Assembly (NCBI GenBank): GCA_963755985.1
Contig: CAVWLO010000003.1
Coordinates: forward strand, 806,001-870,000
Reading direction: 5' to 3'
DNA length: 64,000 nucleotides
Source: DASXMT01 sp963755985
GTDB taxonomy: Bacteria; Actinomycetota; Acidimicrobiia; Acidimicrobiales; RAAP-2
Positions 17,408-26,504 of this stretch are shown here, piece by piece (positions within the stretch are counted from its first letter, which is position 1; each line of letters starts with the position of its first letter). The notes below the pieces were generated by a model. That model searched no databases, was not told the origin of the DNA, and worked only from the letters and a program-made list of their open reading frames with translations. Position numbers and translations under genes: made by a program.

Positions 17408-18151
17408 TCAGCCGCGGATAGCGGTGGTCTCGTGAGTGAACTGGCGGTGGCCGATCAGCTTGTAGGCCAGACGAACCGGGGCCGGCAGGACCTGCATGAA
17501 CTTCTGCCGCTCCGCGTCATCGGTTTCCTCGGTGATGTATCCGAGGGTCACCAGGCGCCGCGTGACCGGTATCGCGCTGATGCCATGCTTGCCGAGAGCG
17601 TCCCATTCACTCTGAGAGACTGTGACCGAGACGACCGGAAGCAGTTTCTGCTCCTCCTCATCGCAGTGACCGATCAGCGACGGCATCATCGTGTCGATGC
17701 AGGCCGCCATCCGCTCGCCCGCGGCGGCGTCCGCGCTCGTCGTCCACGTCGGCAGCTCCGCTTTGATGGCCACGACGGCGTCGTTGATCTGAGCGTGTTG
17801 GGCATCCATTCGGTCCATCAGCTCCGGGTCGAGCGCACGTCGCTCGCGGAGCAGGGGAAAGAGCAGCAAGTCCTCGCCGGTGTGGTGCGTGTGCAGGAAG
17901 TCCAACATCTCTCGTGCGTGCGCGCCGATGATCTTCGATCGCGCCGGGTCATTGGCCGCGGAGCGGAACAGTCGGGATAACTGACCGACCTCGCGCCGGA
18001 GGACGCGGTGCATCAGAACCATCTCGTGGGTATCGACTCCAGATCCGGCGGTGCTCACCGGGGTTGCTCGATGATCGCGGCGCCCAGGGGGGATGTTGCC
18101 ACGCTCACGGCTGCCTAGGGATCTGTTAGCGGTGGTCTCGGGTGTGGTCAC
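17408..18151 (-). CDS. hemerythrin HHE domain protein
   Basis: About 247 residues. THEMVLMHRVLRREVGQL, FLHTHHTGEDLLLFPLL, DAQHAQI and HCDEEEQKLLPVV supply the His and Glu ligands of a hemerythrin four-helix bundle with a di-iron centre. Such proteins bind O2 or NO or sense redox state. A basic C-terminal part (TRRLVTLGYITEET, RQKFMQVLPAPVRLAYKLIG) is common in actinobacterial members. GTG 18151 with a GGAAAGGA site is preferred over a TTG start at 18190. It is divergent from the LuxR-type regulator and ends in a 19-bp hairpin. Confidence 0.85.
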   Translation of the reverse strand: MTTPETTANRSLGSRERGNIPPGRRDHRATPVSTAGSGVDTHEMVLMHRVLRREVGQLSRLFRSAANDPARSKIIGAHAREMLDFLHTHHTGEDLLLFPLLRERRALDPELMDRMDAQHAQINDAVVAIKAELPTWTTSADAAAGERMAACIDTMMPSLIGHCDEEEQKLLPVVSVTVSQSEWDALGKHGISAIPVTRRLVTLGYITEETDDAERQKFMQVLPAPVRLAYKLIGHRQFTHETTAIRG

Positions 18152-18234
18152 CTCGGTGTCCTTTCCGTTGGGTACAGGGATTGGTGTCAAGACTGCTCCT
18201 CGTCCTAGGCATTCGCACCGGTGATTTCGCCGGT

Positions 18235-18262
18235 TTGGACTCTCGGCGAAGGCGGCTACCGT
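18235..18262 (+). promoter_or_regulatory. promoter of the LuxR-type ATPase gene (leaderless pattern)
   Basis: TTGGAC (18235-18240), a 16-base spacer and TACCGT (18257-18262) lie with the -10 seven bases ahead of the ATG at 18270, so transcription would begin at or next to the start codon. Confidence 0.5.
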
Positions 18263-18269
18263 CGCGGGT

Positions 18270-21058
18270 ATGCTCTACGGCAGGGACCCCGAGCGGGCTC
18301 GGCTCGGCTCGCTCCTCGAGGACGCTCGCGAGTCGCGAAGCGGGGCGCTCGTCATTCGCGGCGAGGCGGGTATCGGCAAGTCCGCCCTCCTCGAGGATGC
18401 ACGAGAGCGAGCACCTGACATGCAGGTCCTGAGCGGCAGCGGGATTGAATCGGAGGCGCACGTCCCCTTCGCCGCGTTGCACCAGATCGTCCGTCCTATC
18501 TTGGGGCACTTGGAGGGCCTCCCCGAACCCCAAGGGGGCGCGCTGCGGGGAGCGCTCGGGCTCGGGGTGCCAGAAGGCCACGACCGCTTCTTGATCTCGC
18601 TCGCCGTGTTGAGCCTGCTTGCCGAGGCGGCCGAGGACCGGCCACTTCTCTGTCTCATCGATGACGCCCACTGGCTCGACCCTGCTTCGTCCGACGCCCT
18701 CGTGTTCGTCGGCCGTCGGCTTGAGGCCGAGGGAATCGCCATGCTGTTCGCCGTCCGTGAGCGCGAGGGTTACGGCTTCGAGGCACGCGGGCTGCCAGAA
18801 CTCGCGCTCGGCGGGCTCGACCCGCAGGAGGCGGCGGCGCTGATCGGCCGTCGGGCGAATGTCGCATTGTCGCCTGAGGCACGTCAGCGTCTCGTCGCGG
18901 CAACCGGCGGCAATCCCCTTGCCTTGCTCGAGCTCCCCGAGGTATTGAGCGAAGCCGAACTCGCAGGCGCCGAGCCGATGCCGGCGCCGCTACCGGTCGG
19001 CGAACGCATCGAGCGTGCCTTCTTGGCGCGTGTGCATCAGCTGCCCGAGGATACCCAGACGCTGCTGCTTGTTGCCGCTGCCGAAGACAGTGGCGAGGTC
19101 GCTACCGTCCTCAGCGCGGCAGCGCAACTGGGAGCGGCCCCCGAAGCGCTCGATGCCGCCGAGCACGAGAGGCTCGTCCGGATACGGGGGGACCAGCTCG
19201 AGTTCCATCACCCGCTGGTACGCTCAGCCATTTACCACAGCGTTCCGCTCTCGCGGCGCCACATCGTCCACCGGACGCTGGCGAGCGTGCTCAACGGCGA
19301 GTCGGAAGCCGATCGCCGGGCGTGGCACCACGCCGCCGCAACCTTCGGACCCGACCCCGTCGTCGCGAAGGAACTTGACCGGGCTGCACAGCGGGCGCGG
19401 AAGCGGAGTGGCTTCGCAGCCGCCTCATTGGCATTCGAGCGAGCTGCCGCGCTGACGCCGAACGAGAGCCAGCGGGTGCAGCGAGTGATCGCGGCGGCGG
19501 AGAACGCGTGGTTAGCCGGCCGAGTCGAACGAGCGGCGATGTTGCTCACGCAAGCCCGGCCGCTCGCCTCGGAGCCAATCCAACGCGCCGACATCGACCG
19601 CTATCTCGGTTTGATCGAGATGATGGACGGCATCCCCGCCGACGCCTGTCAGCTTCTCCTTCGTGCCGCGTCAGCGGTCGGGCCGCTGGATGGCCAGCGT
19701 GCGCTGCAGCTGCTCAATCTTGCGAGCGTCGCCGCGACCTGGGCAGATGACGGTGAGGCGGCAGTTGCGATCGCCCGGCTGGCTCAAGGCCTGGCCGTGG
19801 ATACCCCGATCGACCACATGCTTGTTGCCCTTCTGACCGGGATCGGCGCCCACTTCGAGGGTGACTTCGCCGCTGCCGCGCCGCCACTGCGCCTGGCCGT
19901 GAACTCCGCGGAGCGACTTGATGACGACTACACGACTGAGGAGCCCGTGGCGCTCCTGTTCGCCGGGCGGGCCGCGTTCTACCTTGGCGACGATCGGGAC
20001 GTTTACCGCATCCACTACGAGGCGGCGGGTCGCGGCGCGCACTGCCGGCCTGCTCGTGATCCTGACGCAGATCCTTCCCCAGGTGGGCATCGCCGAGCTG
20101 TGGGAAGGCCGCTGGGCCTCGGCGTCGGCGAACCTGAGCGAAGGGCTCCGGCTCGCGCGAGAGATCGGCCAGCACGACCTCGTCGCTTACCATCTCGTCC
20201 TGCTCGCTCTGATTGCGGCCCACCGCGGGGACGAGGACGCGTGCCGGTCCCTGGCGGGGGAGAGTCTCGAGCTTTCCTCCGCGCGGCGTTTCGTCTTCGC
20301 CACCGAGTCAGCGCACTGGGCGCTGACGGTGCTCGAGCTAGGACTCGGCCGACCCGAAGAGGCGCTCCGGCACGCCCGAGCTGCCTCCAATAGCGGCGTC
20401 AGGTTGTGGGCCATGCTCGATCGGATCGAAGCGGCGGTCCACGCCGGCGAGCGGGAGGCAGCCCGAGACTGGCTTGCCTATTTTGAACAATGGGCGGAAA
20501 ACGGCGGGGCTGGCTGGGCGCGCGGCAGTGCTCTTGCACTGCAAAGGGTTGCTCTCCAACGACGGACGCGAATGCGAACGCCTCTTGCGTGCCTCACTGG
20601 ACGCGCACACGAAGGCCACCCGTCCGTTCGAGCGTTCCCGCACTGAACTCGCTCTCGGTGAGCTGCTCCGGCGCGCCCGCCGTCGAGTTGAGGCGCGTGA
20701 GTACCTGCGCGCGGCTCTCAACGGCTTTGAGGGACTGGGAGCGAGGCTGTGGGCGGAGCGCGCACGGATGGAGCTGCGCGCAAGCGGGCAAGTGGCTCGG
20801 CGACGTGACCCAAGCACCAGGGACGAACTCACAGCACAGGAGCTCCAGATCGTGCACCTCGTGGCCGAGGGCCTCAGTAACCGAGAGGTGGCAGCCCAGT
20901 TGTTCCTCAGCTCGCGCACGATCGACTTTCACCTGCGCAACGTGTTCAGGAAGCTCAATATCAACTCCCGCACCCAGCTCGCCCGTCTCGATCTCGACGG
21001 TCCAGGTGTGCAGACCATGCCGCCCGGGAACCCGGCGATTCCGTCGGCTCGACCCTAG
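18270..21058 (+). pseudogene. LuxR-family ATPase regulator (LAL type), frameshifted twice
   Basis: A large regulator of about 929 residues spread over three frames. The N-terminal AAA/NACHT-like ATPase has Walker A GEAGIGKSALL (about residues 31-41) and Walker B LLCLIDDAHWLD. A TPR-rich middle follows. The C-terminal LuxR helix-turn-helix is LTAQELQIVHLVAEGLSNRE with TIDFHLRNVFRKLNI. The frame moves at about 20022-20035 (AARTAGLLVILTQILPQVG continues in the next frame) and again at about 20533-20548 (LLHCKGLLSNDGRE in the third). Each break lies in conserved sequence, so two single-base changes would restore it. As written it makes an ATPase without its DNA-binding domain. Confidence 0.8.
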
Positions 21059-21462
21059 ACCTAGACATCCCTCCTACGGTCGCAGCCGTGGCGTGTCGGT
21101 GCCACCAACAGCGCGCAGTATCAGAGCGGTGTCAAGCGGTCGGGACACCTACGCCTGATTGCGCCACTGTCGCGTCGTCGCTACGGTGCCCCAATCGGAC
21201 TATTACACGGGCCGTGCCTGGCAGGGCACAGCTGTAAGCAACAAGAGCGGTCCAGCGCTCCCCCGGGACGGATTGAAACATCGACGTCCGTCGTCCGGCC
21301 CGGCTTCAAGCGCCGCCACTGCGGGGGCCGGTGATGTCGGCTCGCTGGCAGAGGAACGTGATCGCCGTCAAAAGGGGGAACCCGCGCCATTCGCTCCGCG
21401 TTGCGAGAACCTGCTGATCGGACATGAGCAGCGGTCCGTGGACATGCTCCACGAGCTATGTC
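21059..21462. other. non-coding stretch, diverged outer part of the 8-kb flanking repeat
   Basis: No supported gene. From about 21290 it shows patchy likeness to 13240-13410, ahead of the well-conserved repeat starting at 21463. Confidence 0.4.
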
Positions 21463-21620
21463 CGAGCGTGTTTAGTCTTTACGTGTCTTTATCGAGAGGG
21501 AAGGAGAGGGATCATGAGGCAACCTGAGGGAACCGAAACCCTGCTACCAGGAAAGTCCTCGGAAAGGGCCTGGTCAAAAGGCTGAGAACCGTACTTTCGC
21601 AATGTAGAGGCCGAGGGTTC
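21463..21620. repeat. att-like site 3: right copy of the direct repeat with truncated tRNA-Ala 3' half
   Basis: 21463-21617 matches 13411-13562 at about 90%, including the GTCTTTACGTGTCTTTATCG arm, the GGAAGGAGAGGG and AAAGTCCTCGGAAAGG tracts and the core from TTCGCAA at 21596. The tRNA likeness ends inside the T loop at 21620, where sequence of an MFS remnant begins. It is therefore a cut attachment site: anticodon loop, variable loop and half the T arm are kept, while the acceptor end is lost. Confidence 0.75.
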
Positions 21621-21985
21621 AACTTGTTGGTGCAGCAAGTGCAGGGGTATTCCCCGATCGCCACCGGGCTGCCATCGTCATGACTGCGGCTTCTTCCGTG
21701 GTGCTCTCCATGGTGGTGGCGGCTGGGGTTGTCGCGCTGGCGTGACAATCGTGGTCGGCCAAGGATTCGCTGTGGCTGGTTTGATCTACCTTGCCCGCGT
21801 ACCCGTCCACGCTGCCTACTGGACCGATCTTCTTCCTCCCTTTCTTGGCCCTTGGAATCGCCCTTGGACTCACTGGCGTGGCAATCCAGGTCGCCGTCTT
21901 CATTGGAACCAAAGAGAGCGTTTCTGGACTGACCGGCGGCCTGATTTCGACCGCGCCAGAGATGGGTGCTGCTCTCGGGATTGCG
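21621..21985 (+). pseudogene. MFS transporter remnant
   Basis: Frames just after the cut tRNA-like core read NLLVQQVQGYSPIATGLPSS and, after a stop and shifts, IFFLPFLALGIALGLTGVAI and ESVSGLTGGLISTAPEMGAA, which are parts of late helices of a DHA2-type MFS protein. There is no start and several breaks, so it is dead. It is distinct from the 13779-14031 fragment and marks another efflux gene destroyed at an att-like junction. Confidence 0.65.
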
Positions 21986-22174
21986 ATTGTGGCACGACGG
22001 TCATCGATCGATCTAAAGATGTCCTGGCGTGCTGGTTGCGAACCCGAGGAGCCACGCCTTCGCTCAAACCGAGGGCTTTCATAGCGGGCTGGTCGTTGCC
22101 TTTGGTCTTAGCGGGGCCACCAGGTCGCTTCCGCTGTTGTTCTCCGGCGAGCGGAGCAGCCTTCTGCAAGTATC

Positions 22175-22315
22175 GCTCCGATTCCAGCAACTAACGCTGC
22201 AAGAAATACAGCTTCTGCCGTGGATTGACCCCTTGGTGACGAACAGCTCCCGGGCGGCACTGACCAAGGTCGATCTTGTGGCTTCCCCACGCGAGGCCCT
22301 CTGGTTCCCTGCTCA
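22175..22315 (-). pseudogene. TetR-type regulator N-terminal remnant
   Basis: On the minus strand one frame reads NQRASRGEATRSTLVSAARE followed by LFVTKG, the typical first helix of a TetR DNA-binding domain. After that the frame is lost; the neighbouring frame gives STAEAVFLAALVAGI, a weak match to the next helices. There is no ligand domain. The rest of 21986-22449 shows nothing recognisable. Confidence 0.4.
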
Positions 22316-22449
22316 TCGGAGTTTGACACAGTGGGTGTAGCGAACCGAAAGAAGGTCGCCGTGACGGCTCTGATCAACGCAGCGTCACGACGATCTCTTG
22401 ACGTCCCCACTCGATTGGTAGTGTGAGCCGAGGTAGTCGGGAGAGCGTG

Positions 22450-23308
22450 ATGGAAGATCTCGCAAACAAAGTCGCAGTGGTCACCGGTGCCGGGAGTGGC
22501 ATCGGCAAGGGCATTGCGCGCGCTAACTGCCGAGGGATGCGACGTCGTAGTGGCCGACATAGATGACTCTGCAGCCAAGGCGGCCGCCGCGGAGCTAAGC
22601 GGCAGCGGCGTGCAGGCTCTGGGTGCTTTGTGCGACGTGTCCAGTCGCTCGGAGATCGAAGCGCTCGCCGAGTTTGCGTGGACCGAACTCGGCCACGTCG
22701 ACATCGTCGTCAACAATGCCGGAGTGATCTCGCCGATGCGCCAGGCTCTCAACATCGAGGAGCGAGACGCGCGCTGGGTGCTCGAGGTGAACGTGCTCGG
22801 CACGTTGTTCGGCTGCTCGGTATTCGGCCGACGATTCATTGAGCAAGGGACACCGGCTCACATCCTCAACACTGGTTCCGAGAACAGTTTCGGTGTTCCG
22901 CATACCGGGGCCTTGATGTACACGGCCAGCAAACACGCCGTGCTTGGGCTTACCGACGTGTTACACGGCGAGCTCCCCGATTTCATCGGCGTGAGCATCC
23001 TGTGCCCGGGAATGGTTCGGACCAACCTGGCCAGTGCCGGCCAACACCGCCCCGAGCGCTTCGGCGGCCCGATCCCCAGTCGACCGGGGGCCGGACCCAT
23101 GCTCGGCCTCGATCCCGACGAGGTCGGTCGCCGAGCGGTGGAGGGCATCAAGCGCCGCGACTTCTATATCGTCACGCACCCGCCGGTGCGTGAGCTGGTG
23201 GAGGAGCGCGCCGCAGAAATCGCAGCAGCTTTCGACGCGCACGCGCCCCGCTTCGCCGGGGACCAAGCCCTCGACACACGAGCCATGATGCGCCGACCAG
23301 CTCAGTAG
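22450..23308 (+). pseudogene. short-chain dehydrogenase/reductase, frameshifted near 22525
   Basis: ATG 22450 encodes EDLANKVAVVTGAGSGIGKG, the SDR cofactor motif. Within GCGCGCGCT at about 22515-22527 the frame is lost. The next frame carries TAEGCDVVVADIDDSAAKAA, VDIVVNNAGVISPM, the catalytic LNTGSENSFG...YTASKHAV region and a C-terminus extended past the usual SDR end (VREL, EERAAEIAAAFD). One missing base in a dinucleotide repeat explains the break. An intact product would be about 285 residues, an oxidoreductase of unknown substrate. Confidence 0.75.
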
Positions 23309-23443
23309 CAATCGGGTCCGCAGCCTTGGCTTTCCTGATCCACGGCGCCTCGGCCGTTGAGTCGGGTCACGTTGTCTTTCCGGAAGCCCTTTAGACGGCG
23401 ACTCCCTCCGGCCAAAACGGGCGAAGGTTCGTGGTGCCAGCGT

Positions 23444-23815
23444 TCAGGAGCAGGGAGCGCCGAGACCGAGATCGCTGACGAGCATGCGGTTACAGGAGTT
23501 GTTGAGCACCTCGACCTCGTCGCCCGTCGCGCTCATGGCTCGCAGAATGATGATGGCGCGAGACGGGATCCGGCAACGTCTCGTCGTACGGGATGTGGCG
23601 CGCCGGACGCCCGATCGCCTCGCTGTAACGCTGCACCCGTTTCCGGGTCGGTGGGAAATTCGGGCAACCTGGCACGTCCATCCCGTCGGTGTGGTGCCGG
23701 TTGAGAAATAGCCACCACCCGAGGTCCACTTCCCTCGGAACGACGGCTGCCATCTCCCAGTCCAGCACCGCCACCGGATGGTCCGCCGGAAGATCATGTT
23801 GCCCAGCCGCGGTCG
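23444..23815 (-). pseudogene. APH-type phosphotransferase C-terminal remnant
   Basis: The minus-strand frame ending near 23490 contains HPVAVLDWEMAAVVPREVDL and GWWLFLNRHH, the DxD-type metal-binding region and following helix of the aminoglycoside phosphotransferase/ACAD10-like kinase family. The C-terminal helix continues in another frame (IIILRAMSATGDEVEVLNN). The N-terminal ATP-binding lobe is absent. Such kinases are often fused or adjacent to acyl-CoA dehydrogenases. The start is missing and the frame is broken, so it is inactive. Confidence 0.6.
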
Positions 23816-23970
23816 CAACTGAATTTAGTACCGGTCGAAGTAGCGGGGATCGCTCGTGCCCGCGTGATCGAAGGTGGTCGGCAGACGTGGCGAAGGGTTT
23901 CATCCGAGTGGTGAAAGCATTGTTGAACTACAGGTCACGGACCTTGGGCCAGCTGGCCTAGACTCTACAT

Positions 23971-24015
23971 ATACCAGTTATCGGGAAACCGGTCATTAGG
24001 ATACCGGTCACCCTG
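23971..24015. promoter_or_regulatory. three 15-bp iterated repeats upstream of the P450 gene
   Basis: Three units begin at 23971, 23986 and 24001: ATACCAGTTATCGGG, AAACCGGTCATTAGG, ATACCGGTCACCCTG. The core ACC[AG]GT[TC]A recurs exactly every 15 bp, and the last unit ends 10 bases before GTG 24026. It looks like an operator array for a repeat-binding regulator or activator. None is encoded adjacent. Confidence 0.6.
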
Positions 24016-24025
24016 GGGGTGCGCA

Positions 24026-25291
24026 GTGAAGACCAGTGGCATCGATCTGCTCGATTTGGACGCCTTTCAGCGCCAAGAGCATCACGAGATGTTTCGCCGC
24101 CTGCGGGCCGAAGAGCGCGTGTCCTGGCACGACGTCCCAGGAGCCAAGGGCTTTTGGAGCTTCGTCGGCCACGCCGATGTGGTGACCATCAACCGGGACT
24201 CGAAGCTGTTCTCCTCGGAGGCAGAGGGAGTAGTGGGGATGTATAACCCCGACGAGATGCCCACCGCCGCGGGCGAGGCCGGGGCCGACCCCCGGGGCCT
24301 GATGATGCTCTACACCGATTCGCCGAAGCACACCCGCTACCGGCTCCTGGTCAGCAAGGGCTTCACCCCGCGCATGATCGGGCTCATCGAGCAGTACCTC
24401 AAGCATCGGGCCGTCCTGATCGTTGACAATGTGATCGAGGGCGGCTCGGCCGATTTCGTAACCGAGGTGGCCTCCGAGCTCCCGCTACAGGCCATCGCCG
24501 AGATCATGGGCGTCCCCCAGGAAGATCGAAAACTCATCTTCGACTGGTCCAACCGCATGATCGGGATGGATGACCCCGAGTTCGCCAGCGACGACGGGGC
24601 GACGGCCTTCATCGAGCTGTACACCTACGTCAACGAACTGGGCAAACAGCGCCACAGCGATCCGCGCGAGGACATCGTCACCAAACTCATCAACGCCGAG
24701 ATCGACGGAGACCGGCTGAGCGAGCTCGAGTTCGACATGTTCATGCTGCTGTTGTCTGTGGCAGGCAACGAGACCACCCGCAACGCCACGGCGTGGGGAA
24801 TGTTGGCGCTCATGCAGAACCCCGATGCGTACGCCGCCCTCGTCGAGGATCCGTCCAAGCTGGACGTGGCGGCCGACGAAATCCTGCGCTGGGCCTCGCC
24901 GGTGCTGCATTTCCGGCGCACCGCTACAGAGGACACCGAGGTCGGCGGCCAGGCCATCGCCAAGGACGACAAGGTCGTCATGTGGTACATCTCCGCCAAC
25001 CGGGACGAAGAGGTGTTCAAGGACCCGTTCACCTTCGACATCGAGCGCAACCCGAATCCCCACATTGCCTTCGGCGGTGGCGGAGCCCACTTCTGCCTCG
25101 GTGCCAACCTGGCCCGCATGGAGCTGCGCCTCATCTTCGACGAGATCGTGCGGCGCATCCCAGACATGCACATGACGGGCGAGCCCCAGTTCTTGCGCTC
25201 CAACTTCATCGGTGGGATCAAGCACATGCCCGTGGCGTTCACTCCCGGCGCCCGCGTCAATCCCGGCCCGCTCGCCGCCAACACCGTCTAG
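24026..25291 (+). CDS. cytochrome P450
   Basis: 421 residues, complete. The I-helix oxygen-activation motif AGNETTRN is near residue 246, the K-helix EILR near 284, and the heme-thiolate loop FGGGGAHFCLGANLARME has its Cys near 357. The overall pattern, with RSNFIGGIKHMPVAF at the end, resembles actinobacterial CYP124/125/142-type enzymes that hydroxylate terminal methyls of sterols or branched lipids; that substrate is inference. GTG 24026 follows a GGGGG run. No ferredoxin or reductase gene is adjacent. It is preceded by three 15-bp iterated repeats and followed by a perfect palindrome. Confidence 0.9.
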   Translation: MKTSGIDLLDLDAFQRQEHHEMFRRLRAEERVSWHDVPGAKGFWSFVGHADVVTINRDSKLFSSEAEGVVGMYNPDEMPTAAGEAGADPRGLMMLYTDSPKHTRYRLLVSKGFTPRMIGLIEQYLKHRAVLIVDNVIEGGSADFVTEVASELPLQAIAEIMGVPQEDRKLIFDWSNRMIGMDDPEFASDDGATAFIELYTYVNELGKQRHSDPREDIVTKLINAEIDGDRLSELEFDMFMLLLSVAGNETTRNATAWGMLALMQNPDAYAALVEDPSKLDVAADEILRWASPVLHFRRTATEDTEVGGQAIAKDDKVVMWYISANRDEEVFKDPFTFDIERNPNPHIAFGGGGAHFCLGANLARMELRLIFDEIVRRIPDMHMTGEPQFLRSNFIGGIKHMPVAFTPGARVNPGPLAANTV

Positions 25292-25296
25292 CGTTG

Positions 25297-25322
25297 GCCT
25301 CGGGCACCCGGGTGCCCGAGGC
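25297..25322. terminator. 26-bp perfect palindrome after the P450 gene
   Basis: From GCCTCGGG to CCCGAGGC, self-complementary over all 26 bases, five bases past the P450 stop. It probably forms a terminator hairpin, though without a U run. It could also be a junction of the recombinase remnant that follows. Confidence 0.55.
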
Positions 25323-25414
25323 CTCGGGACGGACGCCCGAAGCAGGCCGAGCGGAGCCGGGTCGCAAATGCATCGCCAACGAACCACGTCGCTGCCGGCG
25401 GCATGAGACAGTCG

Positions 25415-25851
25415 AAAGCCAGCAAGGCAAGCAGTACGTCCGTCTTGGCCAACGCCGCCTCCCGTTGCATGAGACCACCACTCAGGCGCTTGTCTCTTAC
25501 ACACACCGCCGCGACCAGCTGTGCCCGCATCCGAAAACCGACAGCTTCTTCGTGTCGGTTCGAGGCACCCGTCTGGACCACAGCGTCGTCGACGCCGTCT
25601 TCCGAAGCCTGATCCGAGCCACCGGGATCGACCGAACCGCCCACCGACACCTTCGGGCGTACGATCTCAGGCACAGCTTCGCAGTCGAAACCTTGACGGC
25701 CTGGTATCGGTCCGGAACCGACGTCGGTACCCGTCTGCCCGCCCTGTCCACCTACATGGGTCACGTCAGTCCTTCCTCGACGTATTGGTATCTCGAATCA
25801 GCTCCCGAGCTGCTCTCCCTCGCCACTCAGCGCCTGGAGGGACCACGATGA
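25415..25851 (+). pseudogene. tyrosine recombinase, C-terminal catalytic fragment
   Basis: The frame reads GQRRLPLHETTTQALVSYTH, DSFFVSVRGTRLDHSVVD, then HLRAYDLRHSFAVETL and LSTYMGHVSPSSTYWYLE, the late catalytic boxes with the Arg, the GH motif and the nucleophilic Tyr of phage-integrase-type enzymes. The N-terminal core-binding domain and the first catalytic Arg are absent, and upstream DNA is unrelated. The stop overlaps the next recombinase start as ATGA (25848-25851). Adjacent recombinase genes in this arrangement are known from Tn554-like and recombinase-in-trio elements. Confidence 0.75.
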
Positions 25852-26380
25852 ACGACCTCGCCCCCATCCTGGAGTCATTCTTCGTCGACCGGCTCATGTG
25901 CAACAGCGCCGAGCCAGCCCCGACACGATCGGCTCCTATCGAACGACGTTCCGGCTGCTGTTGAACTTTGCCCAACGCGCGCTGCACAAGCGCCCGTCGG
26001 TCCTGAATCTGGCGGACCTTGACACCCAGCTGATCCCTGCGTTCCTCACCCATCTCGAACAGGACCGGCATAACTCGGTGCGGACCCGCAACGCCCGACT
26101 GGCGGCGATCCGCTCGATGTTCCGATACGCCGCCCTGCGCCATCCCGAACACTCGGCGCTCATCCAGCAGGTACTCGCCATTCCCGACAAGCGATCCGAA
26201 CGGACCGTGGTGACCTTCCTCACCGACACCGAGGTCAACGCCTTGATCGCCGCCCCGGACCAACGAACCTGGACCGGCCGACGCGATCAGGCCCTACTGG
26301 CAGTCGCTGCCCAGACCGGGCTGCGCATCTCCGAGCTCACGGGCCTCACTTGTGGCGATGTTCAGCTGGGCCACGGAGCC
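25848..26380 (+). pseudogene. second tyrosine recombinase, frameshifted and 3'-truncated
   Basis: ATG 25848 gives NDLAPILESFFVDRLM, then the frame shifts at about 25897. The next frame reads QQRRASPDTIGSYRTTFRLL (SAM-like core-binding domain), LEQDRHNSVRTRNARLAAI and VVTFLTDTEVNALIAAPD, and the first catalytic box QTGLRISELTGL. It stops in unrelated DNA at 26380, so the remaining catalytic boxes are missing. With the preceding fragment it is the remnant of a multi-recombinase mobile element; the third gene is not present. Confidence 0.75.
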
Positions 26381-26416
26381 TGAAAGAGATGAAGCTGGAC
26401 GTAAGGAGGACCACCG

Positions 26417-26480
26417 ATGAGGGACGCGTACATTCTGGGCGGTGGTCCGAACTCCGGTCGGGCGCTACAGCGGCTCGTTG
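26417..26480 (+). pseudogene. thiolase (acetyl-CoA acetyltransferase) N-terminal scrap
   Basis: After a good AAGGAGG site, ATG 26417 encodes MRDAYILGG. With one base skipped it continues VRTPVGRYSGS, the start of thiolase-family proteins. Beyond that no thiolase sequence remains. About 20 codons of a gene cut off next to the recombinase remnant. Confidence 0.5.
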
Positions 26481-26504
26481 TCCCACATGCCGCGAATTGC
26501 TCGT

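Noticed and set aside
20022..20548. Programmed ribosomal frameshifting in the LuxR-type gene
   Set aside because: No slippery heptamer or downstream structure, and two shifts in one gene are better explained by mutation or read error.
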